DNA of 64,000 nt from Megaleporinus macrocephalus (taxonomy: Eukaryota; Chordata; Actinopteri; Characiformes; Anostomidae), in contig CM038722.1 in the NCBI GenBank assembly GCA_021613375.1, positions 24,773,441 through 24,837,440 on the forward strand, read 5' to 3'. Position 1 is the first letter of the stretch. Each line of letters opens with the position of its first letter. The notes under the pieces were generated by a model, which saw only the letters and a program-made list of their open reading frames with translations, did not search any database and had not been told where the DNA came from. This document shows positions 12,767 to 25,205 of the stretch, piece by piece. Made by a program: the position numbers and the translations under genes.

Positions 12767-15068
12767 ATGGCTAGCTGGGAAATCCTACATTATGAAGTCT
12801 GTAATGGTATAAAGAGTGGATCAGTCAGACCTGGATCAGATCTTACAGAAGCACTCTTCTCCTCTTTACAGATTTAAACAACATCGTTTAAAAGGCACCT
12901 TTGAAGCAATGACCTGGAGGAACCACTTTTGTTTCCACTAAAGAAGCTTTTAATTAAGTGGTTCAATTAACTGTTAAAGACCCTTTTAGAGGCTCCTACA
13001 AGAAAACAAGTGCAGTTTGTCTGTCGTATTGTTTTTAGCATGTTTTCTTGCTACACAGTTCTGCTATTCCCTTCTTTACTTTTTAACAGTTTGTTATTTT
13101 TTGTTAGTCATACATCGTAGAGAGGAATAGCTGCAATGAAAGTAGATGAAGAACCATACAGAGTACTGTGTAAGTCTTAGCAAGACTTTAATTTAAAGGC
13201 ATATATTTTGGCAATAAGCATGTATTTGCATGTAAAATCATTAAATATATTAAATAAATGGAGACAAAGAATAAAAAGTAAACGAGTACATTTTTTAAAA
13301 GGCTAGTTAGGATTTTAGGAGCAAGTCTGAAGGACAAAGTTTGGTTCCAGTTTTGTCCTTGATGTCCAGCCATCTGATAGTTTTGTTAAAGTCTTGGTTT
13401 GCTTGATCCTGTTAGGTTTTTTAATGGTTTGAGTTTGAAATGCCAGAGTCTTCTGAGCTTCAAATGTAAACTACATATATTTATTTGAAAATATATATAA
13501 AAAATATCAGAAAACTGAGCTATGAACAATACAATTATTGATAGCACGCATCCAGATGACTAGTTTTGACCACCACTGTACCAACACAGTGAACGAGAGA
13601 CACTCAGAAGAGACGTATTGGCTGTACATTCTTGAATTTTCACACTTTAAAGATTATTTTCTCACTTTTTCATCACGGTATCAGAATTGTTGCATGCTTA
13701 TGTGAAGACTCTGTGTCTAACTCTAAGTTAAGTTTCTGTTGCACTTTTATTTTTGCTTATTCAGTCCTTTGAAGTGTTGAGACTTCCTTTGTGTCTTCTT
13801 TTAGCCTGAGCGCAGCGTCCTATATTTGGATCATAAAAATAGCACCTTTCAAAGACGTCCGCTGCACAAAAATAAACATTGACGTACACATTTTAATAAA
13901 GGGTGAGCCAATTACAGTCCACTGGAAAAACAACAAGGCTATTTGTCTGGAGTTTATTTTGGAGTCTTCACCCAAACTGACTGACTAATCCAGCCAGTTA
14001 CAAAGAGCACAAGTAAAAGTAGCAGATTGATCCAAAGTGCGCATGAAAGCGAGAGAAGGGGGCAAATCTTTCCCAGCAGACCATCCGTCTGTGTGCCAAA
14101 TTACTGTCACCACGGCAACTACGTGAACACTCCTTATAGCGAAAGCGAGCGTCTCTGAAAACACAGCAAAAACAGAAGTCAAGTGCTGTTGCAGGCTCAG
14201 GCTGCAGAACAGAGCTCTATTTGAAGTGATGGTTATGTGAAACTAAACCAAGACGCGTTTGGTGTCTGAGGTTTGCTTCTTTAGTTTTACACGAGAACCA
14301 TCGTGAAAATTTGATTTTTTTTTTCTTTGCCAGACGGCTGCTTTAATGCAGACCTGGGTTTCAGCTCAAGTGCTCTCCTAGAAATCACACAGTTTCACAC
14401 AGGGACAGATTCACTGCTTTGCATCGTTGCGTTAACATTGCTAAACAGGTGCAACGGCACTCATAAAAAGATCAAATGGGTGGACGCTGCTCTTTACCTT
14501 CGCCTCAGTGCATATGCATTTACAGGAAGTGGATTTCTCAGTCTCCCTGTGCTTTCTAATCAGCCCGTGTGGCCCAGCACTGCAGTTCTACTTAATTCAA
14601 CTACAAAGCCAGCTTCAGTGGTGAGGCGTGCAGGTCTTTCGCTATGTTTGGTGGTTGTGTAGTAGACAGTACATCTCAATGAAATGTATTTAGAACGCAT
14701 ATGTGAGTAAATCTGTCCTATCATACAGCCCTGCGTTTACTCTCCAGTTACGTTTTACCCATCTTTTTTTTTGTTTTTTGTTTTTTTTCTTTCATAAGCG
14801 GAGCTTTTTCACTGAAGTTGTTTTTTTTTTGTTGTTTTTTTTTTGTTGTTTTTTTTTTTTACGCAGTCTGCAAGGATTTGTGACAATCCACAAAATTGCA
14901 ACTCTCCATTATGTCCATTGGATTGTAGAATATAATGGGTGCAATATGCTTTAAAGCCCTTAATAAAGGAATAAAGCCCTTAAATGACATTTACGATGAA
15001 AAGAATGTAAAGACATATGTGTTTCTTTTCTGTGGAATTGCAACACTTACACCATCCAGGCAGGCCAC

Positions 15069-15073
<5 letters not shown>

Positions 15074-15145
<72 letters not shown>
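15074..15145. repeat. (TA)n microsatellite
   Basis: About 72 bp of uninterrupted TA in prkx intron 3. Confidence 0.97.
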
Positions 15146-15148
<3 letters not shown>

Positions 15149-15799
15149 GTTTATTATTATATATAATTAATGAATTAATAATAAAAAAACAAACCTTTTT
15201 GTAAAAACACATTTTCAACCTACTAAAACTTTGGTTGTATGTTTCAACACTAGCAAGTTTTGTCTAAATAATAGTTTATTTATTGATTGATACTAAAGCT
15301 TTTCCTTACTTTATAGATTTAACGCTTTGACTTTCTGTGTCCTGTGGTTTGCGTGCACATGGCAGAAATGTCACAGCTATTCTGCGCACAGCTTACAGCC
15401 ATACAGTTTGCAAAGGACCAGCACAAGCACTGATATTGTACAGAGATTTTCCAGCGTCACGTTTCAAAATGTCCACATGCTGAGCTCATACGTACAGCTG
15501 AAAAGGAAAAAAAAGTAATTACTAAATTTCCTCAAGTCTTGTGATGTTGAATTAATCACATACTTTCTCAGAAATATATGGATTTCTTAGAATTAGTCAC
15601 TAGGCATTACTAAAGTCCAAATATTTTGAAAGTAAGCCATCATTTTGATCTTTTGAGACAGAGAGGATACCAGAAACGTCTTCTATCTGGTTAATAAGAG
15701 CCTTTATACAGAAAATAAGAGAGCCAAACACACGTTTACACTGCTCATGTGTTCTGTCTGTTTGCACGGAGCACCTCTTTTAATAAACCTGCTATGTAG

Positions 15800-15845
15800 A
15801 TACACTGGTCAAAGGTTTAGTACACTACCAGTCAAAAGTTTTAAA
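15800..15845. mobile_element. Two tandem Tc1-type terminal-repeat-like units
   Basis: TACACTGGTCAAAGGTTTAG at 15801 is followed 20 bp later by TACACTACCAGTCAAAAG at 15821. This is the terminal motif typical of many teleost Tc1-like transposons. No transposase or second terminus is visible nearby, so this is a remnant, or a short tandem array of terminal repeats. It is the reverse complement of the unit forming the minisatellite at 10121-12766. Confidence 0.6.
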
Positions 15846-16688
15846 ACAATTCTCTGGGGTGAAACAGTAGTCAAACCATAATCAAATTAGCAGTCTGTTT
15901 CACTGACGTGGGTTAATTTGACTGTATTTCATCTTCATTAGTTAACACATAGCTAAAGTATAGGCCTGAATAATATGCAGAGACAGACAACATCTAAATC
16001 TTTTCTTTCTGTTTAGGTTGATCTTGCTCTCATGGATACACAATATACATATAGAAAGTATGCCCTGTGAATAACTACTCAGTGCCCACTATAGAGCTGA
16101 TGGATGTTGCAGTATCTTTATTCTTTCAGTACCTATATAGTATCATCATCCGTCACAAGGCTGTTGTGGGTGGTTCAGTACGCACTGCTGTAATAACCTC
16201 CTCCCGCCGTAGTCAGAGAAGATTACAGAGAAAGCTAGTAACCAAACGGAAGCTATTTCAGAAAGCATAACTGACCCATCAAGCTAGCTCATCTTCTTGG
16301 TCGTCCAGCCATTATGAAATGCAAATATTAAGCATCATTCATTTACGCTAACATAACATTAAATGCCCCCATTTCAAGGCCAGTGGCAGTCGGCATCATT
16401 AAAGTAATGATGTAATGGGGAAACAAATGCTTCTTTCACAGCAAATGACTCTAGGTTCTGCCTTAAATGACAATGACAAGTCCGTACTGAGCTCTCCAGC
16501 GTGGCACTGCGGCTACGTCCCTCATCCTTTCGCTGAGACCGCCAGTGAGTTCAGAGATCATTAGCATACGAAATCAACATGACCTTTTCTTCACAGAAGA
16601 ATAAATGGCAGTATAAAATGCAACATCCAGTCCGAATCAGGCAAGATCGTATTTCTATTCCTCACAATCAACAAGTACAGGGACTTCT

Positions 16689-17583
16689 ATATCAACGCTG
16701 TCCAATGAAAAACAAAATCAACTTCACAGGAGAGACCAAAAAAGTCAATGAAACCAGATTTTTTTCCAAGCTATTTTGGAGCACTTCTATTGGTCCATTC
16801 ATCATGAAATTATTGCACAATGTAAACAACCATTGGGGTGTTCAAATGATGGATAGATAGATAGATAGTGGCAATAGTGTCCGGGGGGGCAGATGTACAG
16901 TTATGTAATTACAGTACAAATAACAATAAACTGTAATTTGAACATAAGGGACTTGTTCCTCATCTGTCCTCCTTCCTCTTCCGGCTCCACTGGGAGGAAT
17001 TGAAGAGTCTGATGGCTCTCGGGACAAAGGATCTCCTGAGTCTGTCTGTAGAGCAGCTCTGTGACAAGAACCTGCCACTGAACTTGCTCCTTTGTTCCAT
17101 GATGATGGTGTGCAGTGGGTGACCATCATCCTCCATGATGGAGAGCAGTTTGTGCAGTGTCCTCCTCTCTGTTACCGTAGCCACAGACTCTAGCTCCACA
17201 CCAACCACGGACCCCGCACATCTGACCAGCTTGTCCAGACGCATCTCGTCTCTCTTTTTCATGCTGCCTCCCCAGCACACCACAGCATAGAAAAGACAGC
17301 TGGACACCACAGTCTGATAGAACATCCGCAGGAGCTTCCTACAGATGTTAAAGGATCCTAGCTTCCTTAGAAAGTAAAGCCGGCTCTGCCCCTTTCTGTA
17401 CAGGGTGTCTGTGTTGGCTGACCAGTCCAATCTATCATCCAGGTGCAGACCGAGATACCTGTAGGTCCTAACCATCTCCACATCAACCCCCTCAATAGAG
17501 ACAATTCTGAATAGAGAAATGATGTAGAAAACTTAAATAGACAAAAATGGAGATACATATTTTTCGTTGGACAGCAACGATAT
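16689..17583 (+). mobile_element. MITE copy 1, split by a LINE insertion
   Basis: The left terminus ATATCAACGCTGTCCAATGA (16689) is the reverse complement, with few mismatches, of the right terminus ending TTGGACAGCAACGATAT (17583). The body contains the family landmarks CAGGAGAGACC, CAAGCTATTTTGGAGCAC and AAATGATGTAGAAAA. A 665-bp minus-strand LINE fragment interrupts it, flanked by an 8-bp duplication AAATGATG at 16844-16851 and 17517-17524. Without the insert the element is about 220 bp. Superfamily not assigned. Confidence 0.85.
16852..17516 (-). mobile_element. 5'-truncated non-LTR LINE fragment (reverse transcriptase C-terminal part)
   Basis: On the minus strand, codons from 17481 to 16960 encode about 173 residues. 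They include YLGLHLDDRLDWSANTD, a run around CWGGSMKKRDEMRLDKLVR and RSFVPRAIRLFNSS, all typical of the C-terminal part of teleost non-LTR retrotransposon polyproteins of the Rex1/CR1-L2 group. The 3' end is a (CTAT)n run next to the insertion point. An 8-bp target-site duplication brackets the insert. Only the distal part is present, as expected from 5' truncation during target-primed reverse transcription. The visible frame is intact, suggesting a fairly recent copy. Clade assignment is tentative. Confidence 0.85.
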
Positions 17584-17718
17584 ATGTCTCTTAAGAATGT
17601 TCCAGAGAAAAGTGGAACTGCATTTACAGGCACTTTGAAGCAGAAAATGTAGACATCAGCAAACCAGGATTATCATTTTCCTTCCATTGTTTTACAGTGG
17701 CCATGTTTTCTAACATCA

Positions 17719-18748
17719 CAAGACTGAGCTGCTGTTCATCCCTGGAACTACAGGCCCTCAGCAGGATCTTGCCATCTCATTCGAGAACTCTTTGATTGTT
17801 CCGTCTAAAGATGCAAGAAACCTTGGGGTGACTCTGGATGACCAGTTATCGTTCTCAGCCCATATTACGAACCTGACTCGGTCATGCAGGTACATTCTCC
17901 ACAACATCAGACGCATCCGACCCTTCCTCTCTCAGGAGGCCTCCCAGGTGCTCGTCCGGTCTCTTGTAATTTCAAGGCTCTACTACTGCAACTCGCTCCT
18001 GGCTGGTCTTCCTCTGCAGACCATCAGGCCCTTACAACTGATCCAAAATGCAGCAGCACGGCTCGTCTTCAATCTTCCCAAGTTCACTCATGTCACACCA
18101 CTGCTGCGCTCCCTTCACTGGCTTCCTGTAGCTGCTCACATTCAGTTTAAAGTTCTGATGCTTGCCTACAAAGCCAAGAATGGACCAGCTCCTCCTTACC
18201 TTATGGCAATGGTCAAAAGTCGAACCGCACCTCGAGCCCTTCGCGCTTCAAGTACGGCTCGGCTTGACCCGCTATCACTCAAGATTCATGGAAGACGCAA
18301 CAAAACGCTTCTCTGTACTGGCACCCAGATGGTGGAACGAACTTCCACTGGCTGTCCGAACAGCGAACTCTCTCGCGGTCTTCAAACGCAGACTGAAGAC
18401 CTATCTCTTTGTAAAGCACTTATAATTACTATTATACTAAAGTACTGGTATAAACTGTAATTGCACTTTATCTTCAAGGAGCACTGACTAAGTATTGCAC
18501 TTGTACTGTATGTAGTCTTGTATTTGTTCTCTTCTCTGTAGGTATTCCGGTCTTGCTAGGTATTGCATTGTCTTTTTTCTAGGTATCAGGACTGGCCCTG
18601 TGTTTATGGCAGTGTTTGAGTATAAGAGTAGTTTGTACTTAATCCTGTTGTACTAGATAGAGATACATACTCTAACCAACACTAAGCACTTTTGTAAGTC
18701 GCTCTGGATAAGAGCGTCTGCTAAATGCCATAAATGTAAATGTAAATG
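17719..18748 (+). mobile_element. L2-like LINE fragment (reverse transcriptase C-terminus and 3' tail)
   Basis: A frame from about 17719 begins KTELLFIPGTTGPQQDLA and continues through VTLDDQLSFSAHI, SRLYYCNSLLAGLP, LQLIQNAAARLVFN and LHWLPVAAHIQFKVL, signature motifs of the L2-clade C-terminal domain. Near 18290-18310 the frame shifts: the expected APRWWNELPLAVRT to KTYLFVKHL end is read in the +2 register to 18425. The 3' end has TCGCTCTGGATAAGAGCG (about 18699) and AAATGTAAATG repeats, the usual L2-type tail. It is 5'-truncated and has a disabling frameshift. It cannot be autonomous. Confidence 0.9.
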
Positions 18749-20244
18749 TGAGCAATACAGTAGGACTTAAATCAGGAGTGACATTGCACTGATACTTCAG
18801 CTGCTCGCTCCTGAAACCTGATAAAAGATGTTTCGCAAACAATCAATAGGTTAATAATCTATCTTCGGTAACAACAATCCAGCACCATGTATAGCTGGTG
18901 GGCTGTAAACATAGCAAGAAGGATCTTGTCTGTGAAGCCGAGTCGCGGTAGCCTCATTGTGTTTCACCTGCGTCTTAATCCTCGACTGAATTGTGCTTGC
19001 AGCTGCACACAAACAGTGTCCTCGTACACTCAGCTGTGCTATATAGCTGGTCATCTGATCTCCCCACGGGTCGCCAGACACGCTGTTCGATCTCCCTTCA
19101 GACTTCTCAAGCTAGTGGAGCACTATCGCTTTACCTATACCTGTTCCATGGCCCCCATCGTGTAACCAGAGGCACTTGACTTTGTCTCTAAAGCTGGACA
19201 TACGCGTCGCGTGTAACAGGAGGTGGTTGGAGGCGGGGTGGAAATGCGAAGCTTCTAATATCACGTCCTTCCTGAACTCAATCACTTATGTTGCAGTAGC
19301 AATCTACTGTATGGCAGTAAGGCTACGTAACACAAAGCATGCTATAAACCTACATAAGCATTTATAACAGCGTGTTTCAACAAAGTCTGATCACATTTTC
19401 GTTTCCAAGTATTGCCAACAATGGCAGAGTTTGTAAAATGTACAAAGTATTTGAGCGCAAAGCAAGAACAACCCTATCTTTTAATGGTTGCTTAGCCGAC
19501 GTTGTGCAGGCCACAAATAGCCTTGTGCAATCAGGCGGGACAAGGGATATATGGAGGGAAGTACCTTCACGTCAGTATTTTAAAGTTACGTTAAAGGCAC
19601 TTTAAAATTGTCTACAGTGGAGTTATGGACCAGGATGACTCAGCACAGCAAACTGCTTTTATATCAATCAATCAATCAATCAACCTTTATTTAAGCCCAG
19701 ATGTACATAAGCCCGGATGTACATATCGTTTTTCTGAGCTTTCTGTAGCTGAGCATTTACATGGACAGGGATGATATATAAAAAAAAAATTTAACTAAAT
19801 TTAATCATTATAAATTAAAACAACTGAGAAGAAAGTAAGTAATATACATTAAAAAAATAATAATAAATAAAATAAATAATAATAATACTAAAAAAGAAAT
19901 AAGTTAGGATTTAATTATTAAGATTAAGATAAAAAGAGGTTAAGAGATTACAAAAAAAAGAAAGAAAAGTAAAAAAAAATTACAATAAAATAAAATAAAA
20001 TACAAATAAAAATAATAATATGTGCATGGTTGCCATTTGCCAGCTAGCCTAGATAACATGGCAAATCTAGTTTTTTGGTTATGGTTGTTTTCACCTATCC
20101 ATCATTTCTTCACTGTGAACGAAGGAAAAATTCTGGTTTTTGTTCTGCTAGAAGTGCAAGATTTGAAGACCACTGATCATGAATCTGCTTGTTGAAGTGC
20201 GGGCATACCTGATTCAGGTGATACAGGAATACAGTATATATATT

Positions 20245-20452
20245 ATAATTTGTCGCTGTCCAATAAAAAACAAGTCTCTCCAAAATTGCAACTTTACAGG
20301 AGACCAAAAATGGTCTTTACTTTCAATGCAAGTCAATGGAACCAGAAAATATGCCAAGCTATTTTGGAGCACTTCGATTTTTGTATAATGTAAACAACAT
20401 CTGTTGTGTACAAATGATGTAGAAAAATGAAAATGAACAAAAATGAAATATA
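20245..20452 (+). mobile_element. MITE copy 2 (same family as 16689-17583)
   Basis: It begins TCGCTGTCCAATAAAAAAC, then CTTTACAGGAGACC, CAAGCTATTTTGGAGCAC and GTAAACAACATCTGTTG, and ends at ACAAAAATGAAATATATAAC. The right terminal TTGGACAGC is lost. Confidence 0.8.
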
Positions 20453-22072
20453 TAACTCATACTCCTTTATGCTCATTGATCGGTTCTGGAATGTCGCATG
20501 TTAAAAAGAGCCAATCTGGGATAATATAGGGTTCAGCAGATCCTGATCCAGTCTAACAAATCCATGAAACCACGGCATGGTGACAGCATAGTCTTAAGAA
20601 TGTTGTGACTTTCTTGCAGCTTCCTCTTCAGACGAGATGAACACAGATAGCTGGAAGGGTGATGCCAGGGTGCAGGTGCTGTCACCTTGTTTCTGTGCTT
20701 TAGTGGAATTACAGTCTCCTCCACTGTCACTCATACTGACAGGATCGTGTGATAGGGCTTTGTGAGAAGGCTTGCGTGGATGTAAACAGTAATTAAGCTG
20801 TTCAAGCGGAGTACTGTGGCAAACGAGCTGCAGGTAAGCTCTCTGTGAAGTTAAATTCTAGACTTAATAAGGATATGCAGTGCGATTAAAGAGCTGCTGT
20901 TCAAGCTGCCCTTGAAATTTCTGGAATTCACACGGGTCTACATAAATGTGGTGAAATATGTTATGTTTTATATGTAAACCACCCAACTGTGGTTTATGAT
21001 GCACGTCTATCATATATCATATCTCATCTGCCTTGACAGTCCATACAAATTTACTCCCAGTGTGCAGTAGCATTAAAAGGAAAAAGGAGTGGCAGAGCAT
21101 TTTTCAGCCTCAGCTGGTGCATTTTTTTTTTTATATCACGCTGTTGATCATCGTGTGCTTTCTGGTGTCCATGCTGATCAGGCAACACCTTGTGAAACCT
21201 TCACCCATGCCGCAACACTGATAATGATTTACCACAGTTTGGGGTGGCACCTCTGCCCAAGGGTTTGCCCCATTCTCTCTTTCTGTCTTAATATCTAATA
21301 ATCTTAATGCTCTCTAAATTATTTATGGGCTCTAAATGCTTAGTTGTCATGTAAGACTCTTTTATTAAGGTCTTCTAAAACACCAGCTCCTGCCTATTTT
21401 CATGCTGAAACTTCTGCCTGTTGATTCTGTGCAGTTCCATGAATCTGACTTTTGTGGTCCCAAGTGGGTCCCCCTGGCAACACAGATGCAGTTTCATTAG
21501 CTAATAACACCCACATTGTTACTTACATAGCATACATATCAAACTACAAAGTAAATTTAGCTTAAACTATGCAACACACACGAGACTGTAAAGTATATTA
21601 CTCTTCTTTATATATGGTAGGGAAGGGTGGTATGAAAAATAGTGAATTAACATTTACATCGCACAGCTGTCATTCAAGAATGTAAATATTATTATTTGAT
21701 TTAATGTAACCAATTGATATCCAATTCCAAAGTCCAACAGGACTATTCTCTGTTTTTAATGATAGTTTGTAATGATATATATATATATATATATATATAT
21801 AGCATTCATCATGCTAAAAATAAAATCTCAAACATATGGCAATAAAAAGTAGTCTGCACCTTCTTCATTATAAAAAGAGTTTTGTTTGATACACATATCA
21901 AAATAGCGAGCTTTGAGAGTCTAGATTTATTGAAGACTAATTAATTTTTTAGTTATACCCAAATTTGGTCAATGCTTTCCTAAATAATCAAATCCTTTCA
22001 TCATAGTGTTTATGCATGGTTTTGCTTATCAAGTAACAAAGAAGGATCAATAATATTAGTCACTGTAATTAT

Positions 22073-22600
22073 TAGGGGTGGGCGATATGGCCCTACAATA
22101 ATATCACAATATTTTATGGTATTTTTGCGATAACGATACTTCTGGCGATATGACAAAACATTGAATATAAAAAAAATTCAAGAATACACTACTGCAACAA
22201 AATGAAAATTAAATTTTATTATTGCATACAATATAATATGGCACACCCCTAACTGACATATTAAAAGATAGAAAAAAATAGAAGAATTTTCATCAGATTG
22301 TAACTGAAGTCAATGATCCAGAATGTCACGATACTAAATAATGCACTCCAAATATCTCCATATATCCAGAACTGAAGTAAAATTAATTATACTGAACAGA
22401 TAAAATCTGTCTGTTGTAGAAATATAATGGGAAATGAGAAAAGTGTGTTTTTTTTCTTTTGCTAAAAACAGTAAAAGTAGTACCTGATGTGATAATTAGG
22501 GATGGGCGATATGGCAAGATATTTCAGGGTATAATATCGTTCACAATATTCAAAAATGTTGGCGATGTTATTGTGTACGATACGATATGGCACACCCCTA
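22073..22600. mobile_element. Composite hAT-like element with outer 8-bp duplication
   Basis: The left end TAGGGGTGGGCGATATGG (22073) and right end ATATGGCACACCCCTA (22600) are inverted terminal repeats. The 8-bp GTAATTAT lies immediately outside both ends (22065-22072, 22601-22608). An internal right-type end (GGCACACCCCTA near 22240-22251) and an internal left-type end (TAGGGATGGGCGATATGG near 22498) are also present. No transposase is encoded. An 8-bp duplication fits hAT. Confidence 0.75.
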
Positions 22601-22762
22601 GTAATTATTTGATAGTACATTTATTATGATTAGGTCTGTTCTTGGTTCTTGCATTGAGGAAACACACTCATTTAAATGTGCATCCTGTTTTTATAATTGA
22701 TTTCAGGTCTGCATACAGGCTGCTTCAATAACCTTGTCCGTGTAGTTATAACGATACCATAG

Positions 22763-22915
<153 letters not shown>

Positions 22916-24116
22916 TAAGACATTCAATGCTGGCTTTCCACAAGTAAAGTCATTTTGGATTGTCCTCTGCAAACCCTCGTTTATCCTCAGCTTAAAGCTG
23001 CACCAGACAAGTGAAAGCAGCCTGATCTCCGTCTAAAGCAACGTGGCACGTAGACAAAATCTGCTGCAGGGGTCGTTGGTCGTCTGCCGCCTGCTCAATT
23101 CGTATAACTGTTCGCATTCACAGTAGCAAACACTGAAAGGGCATGAGCTGGCAGTGTTTTAGCACTAGAGGGCAGCACTCATCTGGAAGTGGGCAGGCTG
23201 GAAACACAGTCAAGACCTTTGTGGTCTGTAGTAATGTATTGTTAATGAACTCTGTAAGGGAAAGGGCTTCAGGTTACCACCTGAACGTTTCTTGTTATTT
23301 GTCACTGCAAAGCAGCGACCCAGTACACAAGTGTTTATATAATCTGATTCAGCACAAATTTGGATTTTGTTGTTGTTGTTTTTTTGTTTTTTTCCCAACT
23401 TGACCCCTAGATACACCTCTAACTGTCCACAGGGAGTATCGATTCCCACTGTACGAACTTTCATTTCTGATTGTTCAGCTGGCTAACCCAGCAGTACTGC
23501 AGTTTTCTCTGTTTTCAGAAGCTTCAGTGTACCATTATTAAGAGGAACTACCTGGCCATTAAACTGTTACACAAAAGAGCTACACTTTTCTCGACATCAA
23601 AGTAGTTTATTCAGGAAATAGAACCATATCCTCTGTCCAAATATAACAGCGTAGAAGACCACAGAAAATGATGCACGGTTTGTAAGCTGGAGATATTTTA
23701 CCACGAAGGTTGTTTCAGATCGATTATACATACTGGTGTAAGGTTCTGTTATTTCTTAGTAGACCTCTGGAGGACTTGATGTGTCTGGCACTTTGCTTAT
23801 TGTGTGAGTGAAACTGTATGTAACTAAAAGGTGTGATCTATTGATATTGCAGTTGTGCTGATTTACATATCCACAAGTGTGCAGTAGTTGTCATAGCAAG
23901 ACCTATCTGAGAAAGGTAACTCAATAAGATGAGAGGAGAAAGCTATTCATTTCAGCCTTTAGAGGTTTTACTGTTAAATCTAATTATGGAATGGTTAATT
24001 ACGAATGTCCACTTTCTTCCCATTGTCTTTCTTTGTTTCTACGTCAACAAAATGTGACAGATGGACATATTTGTTATGCAAACCAGGACTCTCGTCCACT
24101 GTTTCATCAATGTGCT

Positions 24117-25205
24117 ATTCTGTTCTATTCCATTCTATTCTGTTCTATTCCATTCTATTCTGTTCTATTCCATTCTATTCTGTTCTATTCCATTTTGTTC
24201 TGTCCTATTCTGTTCTATTCTATTCTGTCCTATTCTGTTCTATTCTGTTCTATTATATTCTGTTCTATTCCATTTTATTCTATTCTGTTCTATTCCATTC
24301 TATGTTGTTTTGTCCTATTCTATTCTGTTCTATTCCATTCTATTCTGTTCTATTCCATTCTATTCTGTTCTATTCCATTCTATTCTGTTCTATTCCATTC
24401 TATTTTGTTTTGTCCTATTCCATTCTATTCTGTTCTATTCTATTCTATTCTGTTGCATTTTGTTCTGACCTATTCCATTTTGTTCTATTCTATTCTGTTC
24501 TGTTCTATTGCATTGTGTTCTGTTCTATTCTGTTCTGTTCTGTTCTATTCCATTTTGTTCTGTTCTATTATATTCTGTTGCATTTTGTTCTGCCCTATTC
24601 CATTCTATTCTGTTCTATTCCATTCTATTCTGTTCTATTCCATTCTATTCTGTTCTATTCCATTCTATTCTGTTCTATTCCATTCTATTCTGCCCTATTC
24701 CATTCTATTCTGCCCTATTCCATTCTATTCTGTTCTATTCCATTCTATTCTGCCCTATTCCATTCTATTCTGTTCTATTCCATTCTATTCTGTTCTATTC
24801 CATTCTATTCTGCCCTATTCCATTCTATTCTGCCCTATTCCATTCTATTCTGTTCTATTCCATTCTATTCTGCCCTATTCCATTCTATTCTGTTCTATTC
24901 CATTCTATTCTGTTCTATTCCATTCTATTCTGCCCTATTCCATTCTATTCTGTTCTATTCCATTTTGTTCTGTTCTATTCTAATCTGTTCTGTTGCATTT
25001 TGTTCTGCCCTATTCCATTCTATTCTGTTCTATTCCATTCTATTCTGTTCTATTCCATTATATTCTGTTCTATTCCATTCTGTTTTGTTCTATTCCATTC
25101 TGTTTTGTTCTATTCCATTCTGTTTTGTTCTGTCCTATTCTACTCTGTTCTATTCGCTTCTGTTTTGTTCTGTCCTATTCTGTCTATTCTATTCTATACT
25201 ATTCT
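24117..25205. repeat. Pentamer-based satellite (20-bp higher unit)
   Basis: About 1.09 kb built only of ATTC-type pentamers: TATTC, TGTTC, CATTC and TGCCC. The dominant higher unit is the 20-bp TATTCTGTTCTATTCCATTC. The + strand is almost purely pyrimidine plus A/G at one position. Stop codons are rare, giving spurious open frames of up to 400 codons in several registers with SILFCSIPFY-like repeats. It lies in prkx intron 4 and is not coding. Confidence 0.97.

Noticed and set aside
16960..17481. Host gene encoded by the 173-codon minus-strand frame
   Set aside because: The protein has reverse-transcriptase C-terminal features and the segment is bounded by a target-site duplication, so it is a LINE fragment.
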